Positions 52,852 through 60,404 of a stretch of DNA of 64,000 nucleotides are shown here, piece after piece. The stretch is from Tepidibacter aestuarii (GTDB lineage Bacteria; Bacillota; Clostridia; Peptostreptococcales; Peptostreptococcaceae): assembly GCF_934924865.1 (NCBI RefSeq), contig NZ_OW235315.1, positions 1,674,001-1,738,000 on the forward strand, written 5' to 3'. The position numbers were made by a program, and so were the translations under genes. The notes beneath the pieces were generated by a model. The model did no database searches. It saw only the letters and a program-made list of their open reading frames with translations, and had not been told where the DNA came from. How positions within the stretch are numbered: the stretch's first letter is position 1; every line of letters begins with the position of its first letter.

Positions 52852-53880
52852 ATGAGTAAAGTATATTTTATTAAAAATTCAGAAGCTGATTATAATCAGC
52901 TTGGAAAAGATGCTTTGGAACTTTTGAAAAGAATAGTATCAGAAACAGGACATAGGTTTGAAAAAGAAGTACCTATAAAGGTTCATTTTGGTGAGAAAGG
53001 AAACAAAACCTTTATTCCTGCAAAATGCTATGATGGAATCATAAATTATCTAAAAGAAAATGGAGTGTCTCCGTCTTATATCGAAACCAATGTACTGTAT
53101 AGGGGATCAAGAACTACTACAAAGGATCATATTGAAACAGCAAAATTCCATGGCTTCACACAGCTTCCAATTATAATAGCAGACGGAGAGATAGGGAAAG
53201 AATACGATGAAGTAGAAATAAATAAAACCTTTTTCAATAAATGTAAAATAGGTAAGAAATATGGAAAATACAAACAATTTATTGTTACGAGCCATTTCAA
53301 AGGGCATGTTGCAGCGGGATTTGGTGGTGCTATAAAGCAGCTTGCTATGGGTTTTGCTGCCCGCGGTGGAAAGTTGGAACAGCATACCGATATATCTCCT
53401 ATCATAGAAGCTGAAAAATGTATTTCTTGTGGTGTTTGTGTTGATAAATGCGACTTTGGTGCCATCCATATAGCAGATACAGCAGAAATTGATGATAGTA
53501 AATGTACTGGTTGTGCAGGATGTATTGCTATTTGTCCTAAAAGTGCAATTAGTAATTCGTGGTCAGGGTCTCATTTTTATGAGAAACTTTCAGAATATGC
53601 GTACGGGGCATCCAAAGACAAGGATATCATATACATTACCTTTGTTCATAATATTACTAAGGAGTGTGACTGTGCCGGGATACCTATGAAACCAATTGTA
53701 GATAATATCGGTATTGTTGCCGGAAAAGATCCTGTGGCCTTAGATACAGCATGCCTGGACTTAGTTCAGAAAAGTAGTGGAGAAAAACTTTTTGAAAAAG
53801 GCAAGTCATCTCTTATACATGCAGAAAAAATAGGTTTGGGAACAATGGAGTATGAAAGTATTGAAATAAATAATATGTAG
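52852..53880 (+). CDS. DUF362 / 4Fe-4S ferredoxin-type protein
   Basis: A 342-residue protein with an N-terminal DUF362 domain (about 1-180; VHFGEKGNKTFIPAKCYDG, SHFKGHVAAGFGGAIKQLAM) and a two-cluster ferredoxin insert (CISCGVCVDKCDFGAI and CTGCAGCIAICPKSAI, about 187-230), then the DUF362 end (DNIGIVAGKDPVALDTACLD). It is thought to be a redox protein; its partner is unknown. The dead flavodoxin directly upstream may once have been that partner. GAAGGGAAGATG precedes the ATG. Confidence 0.88.
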   Translation: MSKVYFIKNSEADYNQLGKDALELLKRIVSETGHRFEKEVPIKVHFGEKGNKTFIPAKCYDGIINYLKENGVSPSYIETNVLYRGSRTTTKDHIETAKFHGFTQLPIIIADGEIGKEYDEVEINKTFFNKCKIGKKYGKYKQFIVTSHFKGHVAAGFGGAIKQLAMGFAARGGKLEQHTDISPIIEAEKCISCGVCVDKCDFGAIHIADTAEIDDSKCTGCAGCIAICPKSAISNSWSGSHFYEKLSEYAYGASKDKDIIYITFVHNITKECDCAGIPMKPIVDNIGIVAGKDPVALDTACLDLVQKSSGEKLFEKGKSSLIHAEKIGLGTMEYESIEINNM

Positions 53881-53914
53881 TGGGAAGTCAAAATGACTTT
53901 CTTTAATCTATACA

Positions 53915-54064
53915 TTAGATGATGTAAGAGTACATATAGGAGTATCACTAAATGCAGAGATAACTCCCATAGAAATAAAGGAAGCAATTTATCATTGAAC
54001 ACCATATGTAGAATTTTCAAAAGCATTGGATGCGTTGAATTTGAGGGGAATTATAAAAAAATAA
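53915..54064 (+). pseudogene. AhpD/CMD-like C-terminal remnant
   Basis: LDDVRVHIGVSLNAEITPIE then IKEAIYH-stop-TPYVEFSKALDALNLRG in one frame matches the end of a carboxymuconolactone decarboxylase domain. One TGA interrupts it and the 5' part is missing. Confidence 0.7.
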
Positions 54065-54343
54065 CATTAAAAAAGGCAGGAGATCTCTATTTGATTCAAT
54101 TAATCTTTTAGACAAAATAAAATAACGTTTAAAAATTCATGTATAAATAAAAAACTAATTTAAACGACTCCCTAATTTTAGGGGGTACATTTTTACGCAA
54201 AATCAATATTATGCGTTTTAGTATTAATAAACTGCCAAAACACATGTGAAGTGCGTAGTAAGGCTAGAAAGGAAACATAGTGAAGAGAGCATAATTTAAT
54301 ACATAGATTTTCAATTATTAATGCTTAAATTCTATAATTTATT

Positions 54344-54456
54344 GGACAAGTCATGCTTGTACAAATAATGAGGTACACCTCAAGAAGAATGCGTTTTACA
54401 TTAAAAAATAACTATCTGTTTATTGAGGAAGGAGACTTAAAGTCACCTTCTTTTTT
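54344..54456 (+). repeat. Dispersed repeat core, copy 12 (compensatory hairpin change)
   Basis: GGACAAGTCATGCTTGTACA, ATGAGGTACACCTCA, AGAAGAATGCG, AACTATCTGTTTATTGAG, GGAAGGAGACTTAAAGTC-ACCTTCTTTTTT. Here the second hairpin is TGAGG/CCTCA rather than TGGGG/CCCCA: both sides changed and pairing is kept. Confidence 0.9.
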
Positions 54457-54589
54457 ATATTAAAATACAGGAGTATATTGAAATGTATAGAACATTAACA
54501 AAGAAATATTTAGAATTAATATATGTAAACTGTACTATAAATAAGTATCTTTTTTCAAATTAATTCAAGTTTTAAAATAGTTTTTGTAT

Positions 54590-54787
54590 TTGACTTAATG
54601 TAAAAAAATATATATAATAGAAAATGATTGTAATTTTATAAGGAGGCTTTGTTATGTAACGTCCAATTTAGAAGACAACCAATTTATTTTAAAAACTTAT
54701 TTATTCAAAATTATAAAACTTATTAGTTTATATGAGTTTCTAATAGCTATAAGTTTTTTTGTTATGCAAATTCGGAGGTGTTCTAAA
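54590..54787 (+). promoter_or_regulatory. Promoter and attenuator-like leader of the MFS gene, with an ATG-TAA mini-ORF
   Basis: TTGACT (54590), 17 bases, TATAAT (54613) form a consensus promoter. AAGGAGG at 54640 precedes ATG-TAA (54654-54659) with ideal spacing. AAAAACTTAT (54691) and AAAACTTAT (54715) can each pair with ATAAGTTTTTT (54749), which runs into T7 and so makes a terminator-like hairpin before the pump's own site GGAGGTG at 54774. Confidence 0.7.
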
Positions 54788-55937
54788 TTGAATAATAAGA
54801 GAAATATTTACTTAATGTATGTAATTATTTTTTTGCAAGGTCTTGTTTTTTATGCCCCCGTAGCTACATTATATAGACAAGATAGGGGTCTTTCTATATC
54901 TGAAATATTTCTTATTGAATCTGTATCATGGATATTGATGATTATCCTAGAGGTTCCATGGGGCTGGTTTTCAGATAGATTTGGTTATAAAAAAAACATT
55001 GATATGTGTTAATGTATTATTTTTTGTATCTAAAATAGTTTTTTATATGTCGAGTTCATTTATGTTATTTTTACTGGAAAGAGTGTTATTATCAATAGTA
55101 TTAGCAGGTTTATCAGGTTGTGACACAGCCCTTATATATTCATCAATAGAAGAAGATGAAGCTCAAAGAGTTTTTGGCAGATATAGTGCTTTTGAAACAT
55201 TGGGATTCTTATTAGCTTCCGTTTTTTCATCATTTATGGTAGAGATATCACTTGATTTTACAGCGTTATGTACTATTTTTCCCTATGCGCTGGCAGCGAT
55301 ATTAACCTTGTTTCTAGTAGAAGTTAAGGTTGATAATAAAGAGAAACCGAAGCTTAAAGAGAGCTTCAAACAAGCTTTTAGAGATAAAACAATTATTATA
55401 TTCATTATTTCTATTGCCCTAATTATTGAAGTTTTTCAAGCAGTAACAGTTTTCTTAAACCAATCTCAATACTTAAAAAGTGGTATTGATGCAAAATACT
55501 TTGGTGTTATTTTAGCCGGAATACAGGTGATTAGACTGTTTTCTGTAAAATCTAATTATTTGAGCAAAAAATTAGGCAGTTGCCAAGCGATAGTAGCCTT
55601 GAATTTTTTGATGGTATTATGTTGTATAGTTTTAATTTTTACATCTAGTTCTATTTTGAGTGTTATGACAATTATATTAATATCATTCAGTGCAGCAATG
55701 ATAGCTCCAATAGAAATGGATATTAAGAATAAAACTATTAGAACATCAAATAGAGCTACAATATTATCCATATATTCTATGGCAGGAAGTGTAATAGCTT
55801 CTATAGGAAATATTATAATAGGAAAAACTACTGACTATTCTTTGGAGATGGGATTTATAACGTGCTCGATGATGTGTGTTTTAGGGTTAATATTGATGAT
55901 TGTGTACTATAAATTAACCAAAGAAAAAAATAACTAA
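54788..55937 (+). pseudogene. MFS efflux transporter, frameshifted in an A8 tract (possibly phase-variable)
   Basis: Reading starts at TTG 54788 (GGAGGTG seven bases before) with NNKRNIYLMYVIIFLQGLVF and reaches DRFGYKKN, then stops at 55012. The next frame, from about 54981, continues TLICVNVLFFVSKIVFY to 55937. The join is at eight A (54989-54996); with seven A the whole is a 383-residue, twelve-helix MFS pump with motif A GWFSDRFGYKK. The leader upstream suggests an antibiotic-inducible resistance pump. Otherwise intact, so the shift is recent, reversible or an error. Confidence 0.8.
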
Positions 55938-55944
55938 AAAGTAT

Positions 55945-55980
55945 GCCCCTACTAAATAAAAATAGAGTAGGGGCTTTATT
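55945..55980 (+). terminator. Rho-independent terminator
   Basis: Perfect stem GCCCCTACT / AGTAGGGGC with a 12-base loop and TTTATTAG tail, eight bases after the MFS gene. Confidence 0.85.
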
Positions 55981-56203
55981 AGATTTATATATTTAGAAGT
56001 AAGGATTGAAAAACCGTAATTATAGCAAAGCAGTGAATGGGATCATAAATAAGTACGATTTTTACTAAATAATGTTAACAATAGACAAGTTATAGAAGAA
56101 GGGGACTTATTGCTATTAGAGACAGTATTAATTATTAATAGATACTAAATTTTATAACTAAGTAACAAAAATATAAAAATACTTTTGAGAGGATAAGAGT
56201 AAT

Positions 56204-56596
56204 GTGTTAGATTTTTTACAATACAAAAGGTTAATAATAGCTATAATATCAGCTATAGGATCACTATATTTTTCTGTTAGCGCTATAAAGGTTAGAGCTG
56301 GATATATTATAATAGTAGGAGGTATTTCACTTACGATTATGTCAGTTTTAGGAATTTTCACAGAAAGTATATTGATATACAATGTAAAATTAAATAATTA
56401 TATACTGTATTTACCTTATATGAAAAATTTAATTATGTTCTTTACAGTATTAAGTATAGCTTGCTTTACCATTACTGGATGGAAAAGTGGAAATGAAATG
56501 GTAAAAAAACAAGTTAAATCATTCATTAAATTTGTGGTAGTTTTCGTTTTATTTATATTATCTTTAATTTTTCTTAAAAAAGTGAACTTTATCTAG
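56204..56596 (+). CDS. Four-helix membrane protein of unknown function
   Basis: A 130-residue protein starting at GTG 56204, with AGAGGATAAGAG upstream. Four hydrophobic helices (about 8-24, 32-55, 70-90, 105-126), no recognised family. It stands alone before repeat copy 13. Confidence 0.55.
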   Translation: MLDFLQYKRLIIAIISAIGSLYFSVSAIKVRAGYIIIVGGISLTIMSVLGIFTESILIYNVKLNNYILYLPYMKNLIMFFTVLSIACFTITGWKSGNEMVKKQVKSFIKFVVVFVLFILSLIFLKKVNFI

Positions 56597-56733
56597 ATAT
56601 GCCATAATATCTTATAAAAATTCTAATTATAAGATTAACGTTTATATAATAATATAGATAAAGAAATGCTATATGAGTTTTGCTTATAAGAAAATATAGA
56701 AAGTAGATTAGAGTATAGATTTATTAGAAAAAT

Positions 56734-56844
56734 GGATAAGCAATGCTTGTACAATTAATGGGGTACACCCCAACAAGAATACGATACACATTTAAGAAAT
56801 AACTACCTGTTTATTAAGGCAAGAGGCTTGGGGTCGCCTTCTTT
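56734..56844 (+). repeat. Dispersed repeat core, copy 13
   Basis: GGATAAGCAATGCTTGTACA, ATGGGGTACACCCCA, ACAAGAATACG, AACTACCTGTTTATTAAG, GCAAGAGGCTTGGGGTC-GCCTTCTTTT. Hairpin 1 (ATAAG/CTTGT) and hairpin 3 keep pairing in spite of changes. Confidence 0.87.
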
Positions 56845-56945
56845 TAATTACATTATTTAACCTTGGAATTTTAGAATCGGAATTTAACTTTTTAATAATG
56901 ATGATTTCGGTTACAAAGACTCTCTAATTAAGAGGTTTTTTCTAT

Positions 56946-57257
56946 TTAAGCATAACCATAAAGAGATGAAATCATAGTTATAAAAGATAAAACAATTATT
57001 AGATTTAAAACTAATAATAATTTGTTTATAAATATATTATTATCAATTAAATATTCTTGTTGTTCGTTTATATTATTAAGTAGTTGTTCTTTTTCTTTCA
57101 TTAAAAATTTAATTAAAAAAATATGAGCTAGAGTAAATAGACCACACAATATAAGACCATAAAAAAACAATGTTACATCTTTAAAAAAAGAATATATTGT
57201 ATAGAAAATGTTACAAGTTGATAATATGCAAATTGTATTTATAGTTTTTTTTATCAT
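56946..57257 (-). CDS. Three-helix membrane protein of unknown function
   Basis: A 103-residue protein with three hydrophobic helices (about 5-24, 30-50, 80-100) and a polar middle (KEKEQLLNNINEQQEYLIDN). Start ATG 57255-57257. There is no ribosome binding site next to it. AAGGAG lies some 36 bases upstream beyond a hairpin (57268-57290), and ATG-ACT-TAA lies just before the start. Translation may depend on folding of that hairpin. No family recognised. Confidence 0.5.
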   Translation of the reverse strand: MIKKTINTICILSTCNIFYTIYSFFKDVTLFFYGLILCGLFTLAHIFLIKFLMKEKEQLLNNINEQQEYLIDNNIFINKLLLVLNLIIVLSFITMISSLYGYA

Positions 57258-57267
57258 TTAAGTCATT

Positions 57268-57290
57268 TAGCCAATATTTAATATTGGCTA
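57268..57290. promoter_or_regulatory. Hairpin between ribosome binding site and start of the small membrane gene
   Basis: TAGCCAATATT / AATATTGGCTA (11 bp, perfect). On the minus strand it lies between AAGGAG and ATG; folded, it would bring them close. On the plus strand it is followed by TCTCCTTTTTT and could equally be a terminator. Confidence 0.5.
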
Positions 57291-57521
57291 TCTCCTTTTT
57301 TATTTATTACATATTTACAATATTTTACCATGGGTTATCTTTTATTTTCAACTAATCTTGAAATATGCATTTGCAGTATAGTTAAGGTTTTATATAATAA
57401 CGTACATTATGCGAAGTTATTTACAACTTACAAATTTGAATAATTTACCACAAAGTTGTAAGATATGCTTATTATTAGTTTTGCAATAGTAGAATATTAC
57501 AATGTAAATTAGGGGATTATT

Positions 57522-57953
57522 ATGTTTAAATTTAATGCTTTAATACCAGAATTATCTGTTTCAGATATAAACAAAAGTATTTATTTCTACTTAAATATTC
57601 TTTCATTTAAGTTAGAGTATGAAAGAAAAGATGATAAGTTTGCTTTATTATCTCTAAATGATTCTCAAATTATGATTGAAGAGATCAATGGACATTGGGA
57701 GGCTGGAATTTTATCATATCCTTTTGGTAGAGGAATTAACTTTCAAATATCAGTAGATAATGTTGATGAATTATACAAAAATATAAAAATACATAACTAT
57801 CCAATTAAAATAGAAATGCAAGAAAATTGGTATAGAGCAAATAATAAATTAATAGGTCAGAAAGAATTTTAAATTATGGACCCAGATGGGTATTTATTAA
57901 GATTTGCTCAAGATTTAGGAGAAAAAGAATGTGAGATAGATATAAATTATTAG
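57522..57953 (+). pseudogene. Glyoxalase/bleomycin-resistance-like protein with an in-frame TAA
   Basis: ATG 57522 opens a VOC-superfamily protein: IPELSVSDINKSIYFYLNIL, LNDSQIMIEEINGHWEAG, GRGINFQISVDNVDELY. TAA at 57870-57872 stops it after GQKEF, but the same frame continues IMDPDGYLLRFAQDLGEKEC to 57953, exactly the expected C terminus (D-P-D-G-Y-L-L-R-F). A single TTA-to-TAA change would explain it. Intact, the 143-residue protein would bind a metal or a drug such as bleomycin. Confidence 0.85.
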
Positions 57954-58048
57954 TGTTTAGTTTTCACTCAAATTTAATTAAATCAATAAACTTGAGTTTA
58001 ACACAATTGATATTCTGTGAGGTTATACAGATCTTCAAATAGAATTAT

Positions 58049-58112
58049 ATATTGCTAAATAAAAGGAACTCTACGATTTTAGTTGTATAGAGTTCCTTTT
58101 ATTTAGCAATAT
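58049..58112. terminator. 25-bp perfect hairpin between convergent genes
   Basis: Arms 58049-58073 and 58088-58112 are perfect complements (ATATTGCTAAAT ... AACTCTA and its complement), with a 14-base loop. T-rich segments inside the arms allow termination from both sides, between the glyoxalase and the minus-strand GNAT. Confidence 0.85.
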
Positions 58113-58129
58113 GTAAAGGTTTTTAACTA

Positions 58130-58687
58130 CTATAAGTTAGTATCATTTATTCTTCCCATTATGATAGAATCTCTGTATTCACCATTCCCTATAAATGTAT
58201 CTTTTCTTAAATAGCCTTCTTGGATAAATCCAAACTTTTCATATAATTTTATAGCCTTTTGATTAGTTGAATCTACATCTAAAGTGATTTTCACAAAACC
58301 TTTACTATCAGCCCACTTTATTAAAGTGTCCAGTAATTTACTTCCTATACCGTAACCCCAGAATTCTTTAACAAGTGCAATTCCAAATTGTCCTTTATGT
58401 CTATACCTATTAAATGACGGAACTGAAAACCCGATTGTTCCCACAATTTTATTTTTAATTTTTGCAGTTAAAAATAGGCTATTTTCATCAGTCCTATTAT
58501 TTTTTATGAATTTTATTTCGTCTTCAATGCTCATATTAAATTCACCAGGTTCTCTATTTAAAAAATCCGTTTCACCATCAACTTGTTTAGTAAATGAAAT
58601 TAATTCCTCTGCATCTTCTATTTTTGCACATTCAATCATCAATTGCCCTAATTCTATGTCATGACTTTTGCAGTCTATTAAAGCCAT
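58130..58687 (-). CDS. GNAT acetyltransferase (paralogue of 45768)
   Basis: A 185-residue GNAT protein. The acetyl-CoA loop is LVKEFWGYGIGSKLLDTLIK (about 104-123), followed by VDSTNQKAIKLYEKFGFIQEG. It shares the VDGETDFLNREPGEF segment with the plus-strand gene at 45768. Start ATG 58685-58687 with GGATGGTGG upstream on the minus strand. Substrate unknown. Confidence 0.88.
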   Translation of the reverse strand: MALIDCKSHDIELGQLMIECAKIEDAEELISFTKQVDGETDFLNREPGEFNMSIEDEIKFIKNNRTDENSLFLTAKIKNKIVGTIGFSVPSFNRYRHKGQFGIALVKEFWGYGIGSKLLDTLIKWADSKGFVKITLDVDSTNQKAIKLYEKFGFIQEGYLRKDTFIGNGEYRDSIIMGRINDTNL

Positions 58688-58809
58688 ATGTATCCACCAT
58701 CCTTCACTTTAATTCACAAGAAAAATATAATTTATTAAAAATCTATTTTTCTTATGAATTAATTATACTTTTATTTGTTTTAAATTTCAAAATAAATTAA
58801 ATAATGGGA

Positions 58810-59183
58810 TTTTTAGGGATGATCCTGAGGGTAGCCACGATAAACAGCAATTGTGTCATAATACGCAAAGTATTTGTTGTAATTTGAAAAATATTAAAAT
58901 ATATGGACATGAAAAAAATTTAAATAGACTATAGCTTAAATAAACGTAGCGTAGTGTACTCTTTAAACATAATATTCAGATAAGTTATATATATTTGTTG
59001 AATTAAAATATGGTTTTGAGATAGATGTTATTTATAATATGAGTGTGAGTATAGATTTATTAGAAAGAAGGACAAGTCATGCTTGTACTACTAATGGGGC
59101 ACACCCCAAGAAGAATGCTTTTTACATTAAAAAATAATTACCTGCTAATTAAAAGGAAGGCGACTTGTAGTCACCTTCCTTTT
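58810..59183 (+). repeat. Dispersed repeat copy 14 with long upstream arm
   Basis: Core 59070-59183: GGACAAGTCATGCTTGTACT, ATGGGGCACACCCCA, AGAAGAATGC, ATTACCTGCTAATTAAAAG, GGAAGGCGACT-TGT-AGTCACCTTCC. Upstream, 58810-58945 matches 29590-29700 (TGTGTCATAATACGCAAAGT), and 58985-59069 matches the arms before 26783, 43030 and 56734. No gene lies in 58688-59284. Confidence 0.88.
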
Positions 59184-59284
59184 AATTATATTTAATAAAG
59201 TTTATAAATATGTTTAAATGTATAGAACAGGAATAAGGAAACATTCAAAAGTAATAATATATAAGAATGGAAGGAGGATTTATT

Positions 59285-59659
59285 ATGATGAAACAATATT
59301 TTGATATAAATGATTTTTTCAAAAAATATTATTTTCATGATAGCTTAGTTAAAAACATTTTATATGATGGCTCTAAATTAGTGATTGATATAGAATTATG
59401 CTATTGGAAGCAATCAGAATATAATGCTTATGATGAAGAAATAAGAGATATTAAATTAATATTTGAAAATGTACTTAATTTTAATTTTGAGAGTGAAAAT
59501 AATAAAATTGATAATGATATAATTTTAAAATTTTCCATTGTAGAAAACGAAAAAAATAATGGAATTTCCCTTATTGAAGCAGTTCTTGAAGGTGGAAAGG
59601 ATATTAAAATTATTAAATTTAGAACTGATAGTGTGACTTTATGTTTTGATTGCATTTAA
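59285..59659 (+). CDS. Small acidic protein, possible immunity protein
   Basis: A 124-residue protein beginning MMKQYFDINDFFKKYYFHDS, a 'FHDS' start seen in several small cytoplasmic proteins of toxin-immunity loci. The rest is a mixed alpha/beta, acidic sequence. GGAAGGAGG at 59269 selects ATG 59285 (or 59288). It is followed 43 bases later by another acidic protein of the same size. The immunity role is an inference from size, charge and neighbourhood; no toxin is seen adjacent. Confidence 0.55.
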   Translation: MMKQYFDINDFFKKYYFHDSLVKNILYDGSKLVIDIELCYWKQSEYNAYDEEIRDIKLIFENVLNFNFESENNKIDNDIILKFSIVENEKNNGISLIEAVLEGGKDIKIIKFRTDSVTLCFDCI

Positions 59660-59702
59660 TTTATTTAAATTCATCATATTGAAAAAAGAAAGGAAGATAT
59701 CT

Positions 59703-60077
59703 ATGTTATATTATAAGGATTTTTCTAAATGGCTAGATAGTAATTTAGACCAACTTCCATCAGATGCCATTGCAGTTAAATTAAATTTATATGAAGGTCC
59801 AAACAAGACCTATGATATTCAGTTAATCGGAACTGATAAGTTTGATAAAGAAGATGAAGATTGGGCATGTGATGAGATATTTTCTACAGGAGAAGATGTT
59901 TTTCTAATACCAAGAACTGACGATATAGATGATTGGGAAGATGGTCTATCCTTTGTATCGAAAATTATAGAAAGATATCTTCAAGATGGAAAGAAAGCCA
60001 ATATACTGAAAAATCTACAGGCTGTTGGTGTTGGATTTATAGATGGGGATATTGAACTTTTATACCATGCAAAATGA
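59703..60077 (+). CDS. Acidic protein of unknown function, possible immunity protein
   Basis: A 124-residue, strongly acidic protein (DKEDEDWACDEIF, RTDDIDDWEDGLSFV). The start is ATG 59703 behind AAAGGAAG. The open frame upstream to 59646 overlaps the previous gene and has no ribosome binding site. No family recognised with certainty; the type is common among predicted polymorphic-toxin immunity proteins. Confidence 0.55.
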   Translation: MLYYKDFSKWLDSNLDQLPSDAIAVKLNLYEGPNKTYDIQLIGTDKFDKEDEDWACDEIFSTGEDVFLIPRTDDIDDWEDGLSFVSKIIERYLQDGKKANILKNLQAVGVGFIDGDIELLYHAK

Positions 60078-60404
60078 ATTTGATTAATTCAGAATGTTCT
60101 TATATGATGAATTAAAAAGTAGAGTATTCATGAAAAATAAATTAACTAAAATAGAGGATGACATATGACTATATTATGTAGAATAAAAATCATTCAAACT
60201 ATATAAAGAATTAATATATTTTACTTTTAACATTTAGGTATGTCCATATATGCGTATAAAGGAAAGAATAGAGTGCAAACTACTCTACGCACCCTATTTA
60301 TCTATTTATTTTAAATAAGTAAGTTTTTTGAGTCTAATATATAAAGATAGAACTAATCTAGTTAAACAATACCATAGAGTGTATAAACTTTCTCTTAATA
60401 AATA
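60078..60404. other. Intergenic between convergent units
   Basis: Only a 13-codon frame (ATG 60164 behind GAGGATGA) and a weak hairpin AATAGAGTGC / GCACCCTATT (about 60267-60298) that may end the plus-strand transcript. Nothing else seen. Confidence 0.35.

Noticed and set aside
54168..54192. Terminator at CTCCCTAATTTTAGGGGG
   Set aside because: Only five strong pairs and no proper T-run. It could be chance.
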